Shown: positions 17,768 through 27,440, numbered from the stretch's first letter. The stretch is DNA of 45,993 bases from Planctomycetia bacterium (GCA_030527185.1 JAUNBF010000030.1:1-45993), one strand, 5' to 3'. Translations and numbers: made by a program. The notes: generated by a model not told the origin, from the sequence alone.

Positions 17768-20044
17768 ATGAAACGTAACATGAAACCAACAGGAAACCTT
17801 TTATTGCGAAAGTGGGGCGGGATGATGTTCCTGGCCGCTGCTTTGGTGACAGGAGGTTGTAATCCGCAGTTGCCGTTGTTTTTGGGAAAGCACAACGAGA
17901 CGCTGCCGATTGAGCCATATCTGGATATGGCCACGCAAATTGAGTTCCCCGACACCGAGACGGAGACAATCGAAGAAGTGAAGGCTTCGCAAGCTCCGTT
18001 GACGATCAACAACTCCAAGGGAAAGGAAATCGTGGATATTTCCCTGGAGGAAGCGATTCGTTGTGGGTTGTATAACAGCACCGTGGTGAGGAACCTGGGA
18101 GGTATCTCCTACGGTCCGAATGGAGCGAGCGGTTCTCCGTCGGCGTTGACCGCCAATCCTTCAGGAGCCTCGACGATTTACAATCCGGCCATCACCGAGT
18201 CGGATGGTCGTTACGGTGTGGAAGCGGTTTTGGCCGACTTTGACACGCAGTGGTCATCGACGTTGTACTTCCAGGGGAACAACTCCATCGAGAACCTGGC
18301 AAGTAACGGTGGGCTGGCACCCCTGAGGACGAAAGGGGGAAACTTCCAGACGCAGTTGCAGAAAACGAACGCGACCGGTGCGACATGGACGACACGGTTC
18401 AATGCCGACTATATCTGGTCGAATTCCTCGACCGTGGCGGTGGATGGTTATTATAATGTAGGACTGGAGACCGAATTCCGTCAGCCGTTGCTCCGTTCCG
18501 CTGGTGTTCAGTTTACCCGCATTGCTGGTTTGGGTGCGATTCCCGGATTTTACAATGGTGTGATGATTGCCCGATTGCGAACGGATATGTCGCTGGTGGA
18601 TTTTGAGACCTCCATTCGGAATCTGGTCGCCGATATTGAACGGGCATATTGGGAACTGTACTTTGCCTATCGCCGATTGGATTCGGTGGTGGTGGGACGT
18701 GACAGTGCCCTGCAAACATGGCGGCAGGCTCAGGCAAAATACGAAGCGGGTATCCGGGGTGGTAGTGCTCAGGAACGTGCTCAGGCACAGCAGCAATATT
18801 TCCTCTTCAAAGGTTCCGTCGAATCGGCCTTGAACGCATTGTATAAAGCGGAAGCGAACCTGCGATACATCATTGGTTTGACGAGTGCCGATGGCCGACT
18901 TTTCCGACCCAGCGACGAGCCGAGTGTGGCAAAAATCACGTTTGATTGGACGGAAGCCCATGCGGAAGCGTTGTCTCGCAACCTGGAACTGCGTCGTCAG
19001 AAGTGGGTTATCAAGCAGTCCGAACTGGAATTGCTGGCCTCGAAGAACTTCCTGCTCCCGACGTTGGATTTGGTCGGACGCGGTGGTGTTGCCGGAGCGG
19101 ATGAGACGTTCCTCAACCCGACGGGCGAAGCGGACAGTGCGTTTGGACAAATGACGCACGACGGTCTCTGGAGTGGTTTGATCGGAGCCGAATTCAGCGT
19201 TCCGATTGGGTTCCGACGTGAACATTCGGCCGTCCGCAACGCGGAATTGGTGCTGGCACGTAACCGGGCACTGTTGCAGGAGCAGGAACTGGAAGTGACG
19301 CATAAACTGGGACACGCGGTTCGTGATTTGGAAGACAACTATGTGTTGAGCCAGACGTACTTCAATCGTCGGGTGGCAGCTCAGAAGGAAGTGGAAGCGA
19401 CGACTTCCGCCTACGAAACCGGCACGATTACGCTCAATATCGTGTTGGATGCCCAGCGTCGTCTGGCAGAAGCGGAAATCGACTTCTTCCGTTCGGTGAT
19501 TGACTACAACCTGGCGATTGTGGACATTCATACGCAGAAAGGGTCGCTGTTGGAATACGACGGCGTGATGTTGACCGAAGGTCCGTGGGCTTCCAAGGCA
19601 TACTTCGACGCTCAGAAACGTGCCAAAATGCGTGAAAAAGGCCATTACCTGAATTACGGTTTCACCCGTCCGAACGTCATCTCGGAAGGTGCCTACCGTC
19701 AGCACACCGGTATGATTGACCCGGCCAACCCGAACGTCCAGATGCAGAAAATGCAGCAAAGTGGCGTGATTTACGGGCCGCAAGACAACACGGTGATTCC
19801 GCAGGCAGGGGATGCCGCAGGAGTGAACCTTTTCCCGCAGGGATTGCCGGAACTGGAATCGGAGAGCGGCACCAGCAGTATCCTGAATACCGCCCCGCCG
19901 CAAGTGCCCGTGGAGGTGATTCCAACTCCACCCGCCCGTAAGTTGCAGGCGACGACGAATCGGCAGACATCCAGCCTGGCTCCCACCGGCGAGGTACCAG
20001 AAGAGAAGTCTCCCAAGACGTATTTGAAATTGAGTCAACGTTAG
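17768..20044 (+). CDS. TolC-family outer-membrane lipoprotein
   Basis: This 758-residue protein starts with a lipoprotein signal (MMFLAAALVTGGC, Cys31). The central part is the outer-membrane efflux protein fold: two repeats of long helices and strands, for example SLVDFETSIRNLVADIERAYWELYFAYRRLDSV near residue 280 and ENYV-like LEDNYVLSQTYFNRRVAAQKEVEATTSAYETG with LDAQRRLAEAEIDFFRSVIDYNLAI near 550-600. TolC proteins form the trans-periplasmic exit duct of type I secretion and efflux systems. The C-terminal 130 residues (Gln- and Pro-rich) extend well beyond the usual TolC end and may be periplasmic. The ATG at 17768 is chosen over the frame start at 17621 for the signal peptide and the AGGA nearby. 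No inner-membrane partner is encoded next to it. Confidence 0.88.
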   Translation: MKRNMKPTGNLLLRKWGGMMFLAAALVTGGCNPQLPLFLGKHNETLPIEPYLDMATQIEFPDTETETIEEVKASQAPLTINNSKGKEIVDISLEEAIRCGLYNSTVVRNLGGISYGPNGASGSPSALTANPSGASTIYNPAITESDGRYGVEAVLADFDTQWSSTLYFQGNNSIENLASNGGLAPLRTKGGNFQTQLQKTNATGATWTTRFNADYIWSNSSTVAVDGYYNVGLETEFRQPLLRSAGVQFTRIAGLGAIPGFYNGVMIARLRTDMSLVDFETSIRNLVADIERAYWELYFAYRRLDSVVVGRDSALQTWRQAQAKYEAGIRGGSAQERAQAQQQYFLFKGSVESALNALYKAEANLRYIIGLTSADGRLFRPSDEPSVAKITFDWTEAHAEALSRNLELRRQKWVIKQSELELLASKNFLLPTLDLVGRGGVAGADETFLNPTGEADSAFGQMTHDGLWSGLIGAEFSVPIGFRREHSAVRNAELVLARNRALLQEQELEVTHKLGHAVRDLEDNYVLSQTYFNRRVAAQKEVEATTSAYETGTITLNIVLDAQRRLAEAEIDFFRSVIDYNLAIVDIHTQKGSLLEYDGVMLTEGPWASKAYFDAQKRAKMREKGHYLNYGFTRPNVISEGAYRQHTGMIDPANPNVQMQKMQQSGVIYGPQDNTVIPQAGDAAGVNLFPQGLPELESESGTSSILNTAPPQVPVEVIPTPPARKLQATTNRQTSSLAPTGEVPEEKSPKTYLKLSQR

Positions 20045-20072
20045 AAAGTATAGAAAGCACGTTTCATCGCGA

Positions 20073-20114
20073 GAGCCTGGCGACGGATTTTCCCACCGTT
20101 GTCAGGCTTTTTTA
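20073..20114 (+). terminator. Terminator after the TolC-like gene
   Basis: AGCCTGGCGACGG pairs with CCGTTGTCAGGCT with two mismatches or wobbles around an eight-base loop. A T6 run (20108-20113) follows. It sits about 30 bp after the stop. Confidence 0.8.
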
Positions 20115-20122
20115 ATGGATAA

Positions 20123-21535
20123 TGTGTCAAGTGCAAGCAAAAGGTGACTGGGTAATTGGAAAATTTTTGTCAACGGGTGGTCACTTTTGGCTTGCATTTT
20201 TGGGGGGGGATAAAGGTGTTTAGTGATTATGGAAATTCGGTAAGGGGTTCCACTAAAAATTTCCGCCGGGGAAATGGGTAGGGAATCGTTTTTAATAATG
20301 GCTGGTCGTGGGGAAAACGACGTTGCAGGCCGTATAGGTTGATCCGGTCGTGCGTTAAGTTCACTTCACAGCGAACAAGGCAGTCCGTCCAATTCGGATC
20401 CGCCAACACTGGTTAACCAGGAAAATCGGCAAAACCATGCTCATCGGTTCGACGAAGATAGGGTTTTTGCACGTCACATTTTGCGGATACGTCGGTTGCC
20501 AATCCGGCGGGACTGGGAACCGCTCAAGGGATGTTGGCTGCGTATGTTTTTGACGGCAGGCGGCGTCGTATTCGTTCACACTTTCGTGCCACCGTTCCAT
20601 GTTTGAAACTCGAATCGGTTCCCAAGAGTGCGTTCCCACGGACCGTTGAAACGTTCCACGCGAGCCTGCGGCTCAGTTTCTCTGAGAATGGAAAAAACGA
20701 CCGAAGTCCCAAGTTCCAGGCACATACGAACAACTCGACCCAGCCCATTCGGTTTGGGCGGACCGCTGAAAACCGTGCCGTTGTCGAACTGGATGTACGC
20801 CGGACAACCCAACCGTTTCCAGTGTTCCCAAATCCGCAGAGCCGTTTTCGCACTCATCATGTTCCCCACCCACAAATGAACCAGCCCGGCATGAATGGAA
20901 AGGACATTCATAACGTCAATGTACTCCGACAACTCCTTCCTACGGAGGTCTTCGATGTAATCGAAACAATCCATCTCCGCCTTTTGTCCCTGACTTCAGG
21001 AATCATCCACCCCGGCGGTGGCGTGGGAAATCGTCGCTGTCGGTTCCGGTCCAGCAGCCCATTCCGTCGAAGGACGTTGTGGATGGTTCGCACCGACGGA
21101 ACATCACTACAACCGTTTTCCTCCCAAACACTCCGAATCACCCTCGCCCCACATTCCCCCGAAATCGATTTTTCCTTGAGGAATTTTCGCGTTTTCACAA
21201 TCTGGTTCTCGATCTCAAGATCAATCCGATTGTGCGCAACCCTGCGACACGTCCCGCGATTGGTCCCATCCACCCGTTCCACTCGCACCCTTTCCGCCCG
21301 CGTCCCCCATTTTTCACGGTTGTTTTGGATTTTCCCAACCGCTTCGCAATTGCCCTGCAAGACAACCCCAGCCTGTGCAACGCGACCATTTCCTTCCAAA
21401 CCGCCTCCTCCGCACGACCACCTTTTTAACCATGACTCCTCCCATTCCTAAACAAACATATTTTGAAATAACGTTACAGTAACTTTCCCCAAAAATTTGT
21501 CAACCCGTACTCAACTTTCGCTTGCACATGACCCA
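20123..21535. mobile_element. Decayed IS481-like insertion sequence with nested ends
   Basis: The element of about 1.41 kb is bounded by inverted ends. Left is TGTGTCAAGTGCAAGC then AAAAGGTGACT (20123-20149); right, read on the minus strand from 21535, is TGGGTCATGTGCAAGC then GAAAGTTGAGT. They differ at only a few positions. Immediately inside the left end there is another copy of the right-end sequence in the same orientation as the right end (20169-20195), so the left side folds into a 16-bp hairpin. No clear target duplication is visible. Confidence 0.75.
20227..21433 (-). pseudogene. Transposase with integrase catalytic domain, multiply frameshifted
   Basis: Pieces of one transposase lie in successive frames. 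An N-terminal helix-turn-helix region ends in RLGLSCRAIAKRLGKSKTTVKN (about 21290-21389). A linker has SVRTIHNVLRRNGLLDRN. The rve/DDE catalytic core (20576-20974) carries the three acidic residues in EMDCFDYIEDL, IQFDNGTVFSG and ARVERFNGPWERT. A C-terminal tail reads EVNLTHDRINLYGLQRRFP (20227-20400). At least three frame changes separate them, near 21415, between 20980 and 21310, and near 20590. The gene is therefore inactive, and the element can move only with a transposase supplied from elsewhere. Assignment to IS481 rather than another DDE family is an inference from the HTH-rve layout. Confidence 0.8.
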
Positions 21536-21554
21536 TTAATCGTTACTTCATTAA

Positions 21555-23036
21555 TCATTGATTTCCGTTGTTTCCGAAGAGGGTGGCGACTTCGGGGAGC
21601 ATTTCCGGCTCCATCATCATCATCAACTCGTCTTCGACTTGAATGACCGTCGAGCCGTTCGGGACGACGAACAGGCCATCGCGACGAATCAGGTACACCA
21701 ACGCTCCGCCCGGGAAACCGATATTTTTGATTTCCGCTCCGGCAATGGGAGAGTCGTGAGTGATTTCAAACTCGTACATCCGACTTCGGGAACGGCCGGT
21801 CTCCTCAAATTCCAACGGGGCTCGCGGTTTGGCTCGTGCCACCTCGTCGACACCCAGCCAACGTGCCAGTGGCATGAGCGTCTTTCCCTGAATCAACACC
21901 GACAAAATCACGATGAAAAAGACCAGGTGGAAAATCGTCAGGGCAAAATCCGCGTTCGGTGTGTTCTGAAACGCCAGGCAGGGGAAAATTGCCAGGACAA
22001 TCGGTGCCGCACCACGAATTCCGCCCCAGGAAATCAGGAGCTGCTCCCGCCAGTGGAACGAACTTCCCAACAGGCAGAGGAAAACACACAACGGACGTGC
22101 CACCAGCATGATGAAAAACGCGATCAGCACCCCCGATGACCAGTCCCACGCCATCCGGTTCGGCGAGACCAACAGCCCCAGCGTGAGGAACATGACCACC
22201 TGCATCAGCCACGCAATCCCGTCGTGGAATCGCCCCAGACCATGTTTGTAGATGAACCGCGAATTGCCGAAAACCAGCCCGCTGACATAGACGCTCATGA
22301 AGCCGTTGCCGCTGCAAATTTCGCTGGTGCCGTAGCTCAACAGAACGGTCGCAATCCCGATCACATAATACAGACCGTCGTATTCCAGCTTTGCCCGATT
22401 GATCAGCCAGACGATCGCTTTCGCGACCAGAAAACCAACCACCACCCCCACGCCAATCTTCTGGAAAAACTGCGGCAAAAGCGTCAGGTAGGAGGTACTC
22501 GACGTGGCAATCATCTGAATCATGAAAAATGTCAAAAACGTTGCCATCGGATCGTTGCTTCCCGACTCGTATTCCAGAATCGGACGTAAATCCCCCTTCA
22601 AACCGACACTTTTGGAACGGAAAATGGCAAAAACCGCCGCCGCGTCCGTGGAAGAGACAATCGCTCCGAGCAAAAGTCCATAGGGCAATGGCCACTCCAT
22701 CCACCATGCGGTGAAAAGCCCGATAAAAACTGCCGTGAGAAAGACCCCCAGCGTCGAAAGGAGCGTCCCCCGGAACAGCACTTTCCGAATGCTCTGCCAC
22801 GACGTGTCGTAACCGCCGGAAAAGAGGATGAACATCAATGCGATCGTCCCCACATTCCCCGCCGCCGCATAGTCCTCAAACACAATCCCCCCCAGTCCGT
22901 CCGACCCCGCCAGCATCCCAATAATCAAAAAGACCAGCAAGATAGGAATCTGGAGAAACGACGAGACCTTGCTCCCAAATATCCCTAAAAATATCAATAT
23001 CGCCGCTATCGTACACGACCAATACATCTCTGGCAT
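21555..23036 (-). CDS. K+/H+ antiporter, CPA1 family (NhaP2/CvrA-like)
   Basis: The 493-residue membrane protein has about twelve helices of the monovalent cation/proton antiporter fold: LLVFLIIGMLAGSDGLGGI, GAIVSSTDAAAVFAIFRSKSVGLKGDLRPILEYESGSNDPMATFLT (the acidic ND pair of the transport site), and SWGGIRGAAPIVLAIFP. A cytoplasmic TrkA-C-like domain follows (EFEITHDSPIAGAEIKNIGFPGGALVYLIRRDG with VPNGSTVIQVEDEL). It probably exports potassium in exchange for protons and helps control internal pH and volume. It stands alone between an IS remnant and a broken rhuM gene. Short ATTAAT-rich repeats flank it on both sides. Confidence 0.92.
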   Translation of the reverse strand: MPEMYWSCTIAAILIFLGIFGSKVSSFLQIPILLVFLIIGMLAGSDGLGGIVFEDYAAAGNVGTIALMFILFSGGYDTSWQSIRKVLFRGTLLSTLGVFLTAVFIGLFTAWWMEWPLPYGLLLGAIVSSTDAAAVFAIFRSKSVGLKGDLRPILEYESGSNDPMATFLTFFMIQMIATSSTSYLTLLPQFFQKIGVGVVVGFLVAKAIVWLINRAKLEYDGLYYVIGIATVLLSYGTSEICSGNGFMSVYVSGLVFGNSRFIYKHGLGRFHDGIAWLMQVVMFLTLGLLVSPNRMAWDWSSGVLIAFFIMLVARPLCVFLCLLGSSFHWREQLLISWGGIRGAAPIVLAIFPCLAFQNTPNADFALTIFHLVFFIVILSVLIQGKTLMPLARWLGVDEVARAKPRAPLEFEETGRSRSRMYEFEITHDSPIAGAEIKNIGFPGGALVYLIRRDGLFVVPNGSTVIQVEDELMMMMEPEMLPEVATLFGNNGNQ

Positions 23037-23096
23037 AATAAAAACCTTAAAATAATGATGAATGAGTTAGTGATTAATGATTAATGAAAGGGTGTT

Positions 23097-24096
23097 TCAA
23101 TCGTTGTTTTCCGTGGCTTCCTGTTTCGCCAGTTTTTTGATTACTTTGTCGAAATCGGAGACAATTTTTTGCGTTTTATTAAATTCATCGTATTCTTTTT
23201 GAGCTTTACGGTCCGCTTCCGATTTGGATATTTGGCCTTTTCCTCCAAAATCTTGTATCTTCGGAATTCCAGAAACGCATTCACACTTGCGGCAAATTCT
23301 TCCATGGAAAAAGTATTCTCTCGCTCGATCAAGTCCTCAATATAGTCAAAAAAACCTGTCACCGCACGTTCCAAACGCCGAATTTCCTTTTCGGACAAAT
23401 AGTTTTTCACCACCGTCACGTCCGATTTGAGAATCCGTCCATCAGGAGCATTCTTCCACGTCGATAACCCCATGTTTTCCTTCTTCCGGTCGGCCTGGGT
23501 AGAAATAATCTCCGCAGCCGTCTGACCCGTGATAGCATAGTGAAACTTATTCTGCACCATCGCGTAAAATTCCCGTGTGACAGGGGAATATCGGTCATAA
23601 TCCCAACTGCACTCGGCAAAAATATCGGTAATCTGCTGCCAAATACGCCGTTCACTGGCTCGGATGGAACGGACTCGATCCAGCAATTCCCGAAAATAAT
23701 CTTTCCCTGCTTCAACCGTTCGTCGTCCAGCACAAAACCCTTGATCAGAAACTCTTTCAGAGTCTTCGTCGCCCAAATCCGAAACTGCGTCGCACGTGCC
23801 GAATGGACACGATAGCCAACGGAAATGATCATGTCCAGATTGTAAAAATCTACTTTCCGTTTTATATTTCGCGTGCCTTCTTGTTGAACTATTTCCATTT
23901 TGGAAACAGTTGAATTAGGTGCTAACTCTCCTTCAGTATAAATATTTGCCAAATGTTTGGAAATGGCTGGAACTTCTACCCCAAACAAAGCCGCCATTGC
24001 TTTTTGCGTTAGCCAAATCGTCTCGTCTTTTACCGCCACATCCACCCTCACGTCGTCCTGCGGGGTACGGTATATCAAAAATGGTATTTCCTTCAT
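23097..24096 (-). pseudogene. rhuM: RhuM-family virulence protein, two frameshifts
   Basis: The N-terminal part (24096 down to about 23700) reads MKEIPFLIYRTPQDDVRVDVAVKD and IWLTQKAMAALFGVEVPAISKHL. The frame then changes at DDERLKQG, and the family sequence resumes as KDYFRELLDRVRSIRASERR. A second change, near 23245 after ILEEK, leaves the C-terminus in a third frame (EYDEFNKTQKIVSDFDKVIKKL, stop at 23097-23099). Each break is explained by loss of one base in a purine run (CAGGGAAAG; GGAGGAAAAGG). RhuM proteins are found in genomic islands and have a phage-like Bro/Ant-type DNA-binding N-terminus; their role is uncertain. ATG 24096 is preferred because RhuM proteins begin here. The breaks could be true decay or assembly errors. 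Confidence 0.85.
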
Positions 24097-24183
24097 GCTC
24101 TGTCCCTCTCCTCTGTTTTTTCCAGCCAATCATCCTGATTCTGCGTTTCTTTCCTGGAATTATAATGTGATTGCAACGCATCT

Positions 24184-24229
24184 CCACTGAACCGTATAAT
24201 ATTATATATAATATTATACGGCACAGTGG
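24184..24229. repeat. Near-perfect 46-bp palindrome
   Basis: A perfect 30-bp AT-rich palindrome (24192-24221, half CCGTATAATATTATA) is framed by CCACTG and CAGTGG, with a two-base interruption on each side. It contains TATAAT on both strands. It lies between the end of rdgB and the start of rhuM, so it may be an operator, a symmetrical promoter or a cruciform site. Confidence 0.85.
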
Positions 24230-24269
24230 TTTGAGGATGAAATTTTGATTGTTCCCTGTTTGCCAACGT

Positions 24270-24941
24270 TTACCCAAAACGAAAAGTGGTCAAATTCGAG
24301 GTAATAGCTTCTTTCGGCGGCTTCCTTTCAGGCAGAAGTCGGGAAATTTCCCGCACAAAGGCACGCATGGCTCGGGCGCGATGGCTGAGGCAGGATTTTA
24401 CCGTGTCGGAAAGCTGGCCGAACGTCTGGTGGTACTCCACAATCTCAAAAAGAGGATCGTAACCGAAACCATGATGGCCTGATCGCTCGAAAAGTATCCG
24501 TCCCCGACAGTTCCGTTCGACTTCGGCCAGGATATTCCCTTCCGCGTCGCTCAGGGCAATGTGGCAGACGTAGCGTGCCGAGCGTTTTTCCAACGGCAGG
24601 CCTGCCAACTCCTCCAGAAGTTTGTCGTTATTCCGCTCATCCGTCGCTCCGGGGTCGGAATAACGTGCGGAAAAAATCCCTGGGCGGCCATCGAGTGCAT
24701 CCACCTCCAGACCGCTGTCTTCCCCGATGACCCACACTCCCAGATGGCGTGCCTGAACCGACGCTTTGAGCCGGGCATTTTCCGCAAAAGTCGTCCCGGT
24801 TTCCTCCACCTCCAAGGATTGGGGATAATCTGCCAGACTTCGCAACTCCCACCCCTCTGCCGCCAGAAGCAACGCCATTTCCCGCTTCTTTTTGGCATTG
24901 TGCGTTCCCAGAACCAGTACCGGAAAATCTTCTGTGACCAT
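24270..24941 (-). CDS. rdgB: XTP/dITP diphosphatase (RdgB/HAM1)
   Basis: RdgB hydrolyses dITP, ITP and XTP to monophosphates, keeping deaminated purines out of DNA. Family motifs are all present: VLGTHNAKKKREM (the N-terminal T-x-N-x-x-K-x-x-E motif), VEETGTTFAENARLKA, GEDSGLEVDALDGRPGIFSARY, RYVCHIALSD, GHHGFGYDPLFEI and LSHRARAMRAF. The protein of 223 residues starts at ATG 24941, which has GGAGGACAGG just upstream. The frame start at 25004 would add 21 residues without support. The C-terminal tail after RAF is about 25 residues longer than in E. coli. Confidence 0.94.
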   Translation of the reverse strand: MVTEDFPVLVLGTHNAKKKREMALLLAAEGWELRSLADYPQSLEVEETGTTFAENARLKASVQARHLGVWVIGEDSGLEVDALDGRPGIFSARYSDPGATDERNNDKLLEELAGLPLEKRSARYVCHIALSDAEGNILAEVERNCRGRILFERSGHHGFGYDPLFEIVEYHQTFGQLSDTVKSCLSHRARAMRAFVREISRLLPERKPPKEAITSNLTTFRFG

Positions 24942-25215
24942 CCCTGTCCTCCTTCCCAAAGAGATAAAATACCGACGCATTGTCATTATGGCACAATCTC
25001 GCAAAAAATGAAGGGGGTGGTTGGAAATAGGGAAGTGATTTCACCGCGGAACACCCCGCCGTCAGGGAAAAAGCATGTTTTTCTTCTGCCTAACGGCGGC
25101 CATCCCTCTGGAAGAGTAGAATAGAGTGGGGCGGGTACTTCCCTAAAAGAGGATTCTGGCGTATAATCAGGGGAACATTTTTTCTGATTCATACAAAATC
25201 TTGAAGGAGCTGAAC

Positions 25216-27348
25216 ATGGCGGACGTGAACAAACTGAATGCACTTTTTTATCCAAAATCGATTGCGGTGATTGGGGCGTCGACGAAACCGAAGACGTGCG
25301 GGAACGATATTCTGAAAAATCTTCTGGAAACGTACAAGGGAGGGCCGATTTACCCGGTCAATCCGACGGCACAGGAAGTGTTGGGCGTGAAGGCGTATCC
25401 TTCGGTGAAGGATGTTCCCGGCGACGTCGATTTGGCTGTGGTGGTCGTGCCGAGCCGCTTCGTGTTGCAGACGACGGAAGAATGCGGCGAAAAAGGGGTG
25501 AAAGCACTCGTTTGTATCTCTGCCGGTTTCAAAGAAGCGAGCCATGAAGGGGCGGAACTGGAAATCGCGTTCCGGGACAAAGTGCGGGAATATGGCATGA
25601 TTCTGGTCGGACCGAACTGCCTGGGAATCGCGACGACGGAAGAAGGCTTCTGCATGAACGCCACGTTTGCGGCCAAAACCCCCGCAGCCAGTTCGCTGGC
25701 CTTCATCAGCCAGTCCGGGGCACTGTGTACCTCCGTCCTTGACTTTGCGGAAGAGCGGGAAATGGGCTTCAGCAAATTCGTCAGTTTCGGCAATAAAGCG
25801 GATGTCAACGAAGTCGATCTTCTGAACTACCTGGCCGACGACGAGAAAACGAAGGTGATTGCCCTCTACCTCGAAGACATTACCGACGGTGCGAAGTTCC
25901 AGGAAATTGCCACGAAAATCTTCTACGAAAAGCACAAGCCGATTCTGGTACTCAAGAGCGGTCGCTCGGCAGCCGGAGCCAAAGCGGTCTCCAGCCACAC
26001 CGGTTCGCTGGCCGGAAACGACGCGGTTTATCAGGCACTCCTCATGCAAAGTGGTGTTCAGCGTGTCGATACGATTGCCGAATTGTTCGATTACGCTGCC
26101 CTTTACTGCAACCAGCCCCTCCCGAAAGGGAACCGTCTGGCAATCATCACCAATGCTGGCGGACCTGGGATCATGGCCACCGATGCCGCCGAACGTTTCG
26201 GCCTGACGCTCTCTGCGTTGAGCGACGAGACGAAGGATGCCTGCCGGGACAAACTTCCTGCGGCTGCCTCTTTGCGAAATCCGGTCGACGTGATTGGCGA
26301 CGCGAAAAGCGATCGTTACGAAGTCGCCACGGAAGCGGTTCTCTCCGATGCCAACGTCGATATGGGACTCGTCATCCTCACACCGCAGTCGATGACCGAC
26401 ATCGACAATGTTGGTTCCGCCATTCCCAAAGCGATTGAAAAACTCGACATTCCCGTCGTCACCGCGTTCATGGGAGCGGCCATGGTGAAGCAGGGTGTGG
26501 CAAATCTACGGGAAGCGGGCGTTCCGAACTATTCGTTCCCGGAAGATGCCGTCCGTGCCTTGGGTGCTGCGTATCGTCTGGCGGAGCAGGCCAAAATCAC
26601 CGACCGGGAAATCCCGACGTTCAGCGATATTGACCCGGAAAAATGTGCGAAACTCATTGCCGAGAAGCTGGGCGACAAGGACGCGCAGTACCTCACTCAG
26701 GCCGAATGCCGGGAATTGTTCGCGTGCTACGGGCTGCCGCTTTTGAAGAGTGCCACCGTGACCAGTGCCGACGACGCGGCCAAAATCGTCGGTGAGTGGG
26801 GTTCCACCGTTGTGATGAAAGTCATGTCGGACGACGTGAAACACAAGTTCGACGCAGGTGGTGTCCTCCTCAATATCCAGGGTGCCGACGGTGCCCGTGC
26901 CGGTTACGACCAGATTTACGCCAACATTGCGAAAAACGTGCCGGGAGCGAAAATCGACTCGATTCTGATCGAGGAAATGGCTCCCAAAGGTGTCGAAGTC
27001 ATTATCGGCTGCAACCGCGACGCGAAATTCGGCCCGCTGATGATGTTCGGGCTGGGTGGGACGATGGTGGAAGTGCTCAAAGATGTGCAGTTCCGGCTCG
27101 CTCCCATGAGCCAATACTGGGCGGACAACATGATTCGCAGTATCCGTTCGTTTGCCGTTCTGGATGGTTTCCGAGGCACGCCGAAAGCGGACATAGCGAA
27201 GACGGCAGAAATCATCCTGCGGCTCTCCGCCATGGCGGTGAATCACCCGGAAATTGCCGAACTCGACATCAACCCGCTGATCGTTCACCCCGTCGGCACT
27301 GGTTGCAGCGTTGCGGACAGCCGGATTCAGTTGAAAAAAGTAAAGTAA
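25216..27348 (+). CDS. ADP-forming acyl-CoA (acetyl-CoA) synthetase, fused alpha-beta
   Basis: The 710-residue enzyme interconverts acyl-CoA, ADP and phosphate with free acid, CoA and ATP. From the N-terminus it has the CoA-binding Rossmann domain (SIAVIGASTKPKTCGNDILKNL), two succinyl-CoA-ligase-like domains with the phosphohistidine motif SSHTGSLAGND (His261), and a C-terminal ATP-grasp beta part from about residue 490 (VVMKVMSDDVKHKFDAGGVLLNI, GCNRDAKFGPLMMFGLGG). All parts of the fused ACD enzyme are there. It probably makes ATP from acetyl-CoA or branched acyl-CoA in fermentation. A GAAGGAG ribosome site lies seven bases before the ATG at 25216. A minus-35-poor TATAAT lies about 50 bp upstream. 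No recognisable terminator follows, though ACGTTGCG/CGCAACGT (27367-27399) forms a stem. Confidence 0.94.
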   Translation: MADVNKLNALFYPKSIAVIGASTKPKTCGNDILKNLLETYKGGPIYPVNPTAQEVLGVKAYPSVKDVPGDVDLAVVVVPSRFVLQTTEECGEKGVKALVCISAGFKEASHEGAELEIAFRDKVREYGMILVGPNCLGIATTEEGFCMNATFAAKTPAASSLAFISQSGALCTSVLDFAEEREMGFSKFVSFGNKADVNEVDLLNYLADDEKTKVIALYLEDITDGAKFQEIATKIFYEKHKPILVLKSGRSAAGAKAVSSHTGSLAGNDAVYQALLMQSGVQRVDTIAELFDYAALYCNQPLPKGNRLAIITNAGGPGIMATDAAERFGLTLSALSDETKDACRDKLPAAASLRNPVDVIGDAKSDRYEVATEAVLSDANVDMGLVILTPQSMTDIDNVGSAIPKAIEKLDIPVVTAFMGAAMVKQGVANLREAGVPNYSFPEDAVRALGAAYRLAEQAKITDREIPTFSDIDPEKCAKLIAEKLGDKDAQYLTQAECRELFACYGLPLLKSATVTSADDAAKIVGEWGSTVVMKVMSDDVKHKFDAGGVLLNIQGADGARAGYDQIYANIAKNVPGAKIDSILIEEMAPKGVEVIIGCNRDAKFGPLMMFGLGGTMVEVLKDVQFRLAPMSQYWADNMIRSIRSFAVLDGFRGTPKADIAKTAEIILRLSAMAVNHPEIAELDINPLIVHPVGTGCSVADSRIQLKKVK

Positions 27349-27440
27349 ATCCTTCCCATCACCCACGTTGCGTCGTCCAATGAAGCGCGGCGCAACGTAA
27401 TGGAAGATATTTCCTTCGAGAAAAAATATTCCCACAGCCC

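Noticed and set aside
18254..20038. Long 594-residue minus-strand frame
   Set aside because: It is antisense to the TolC-like gene, which has all expected family features and a proper start.
20531..21451. 306-residue plus-strand frame in the IS region
   Set aside because: The minus strand clearly encodes a broken DDE transposase; the plus frame is its shadow.
27366..27399. ACGTTGCG/CGCAACGT stem after the acyl-CoA synthetase gene as a terminator
   Set aside because: No T-run follows and the loop is 18 bases; it may be a weak Rho-independent site, but it is unsupported.
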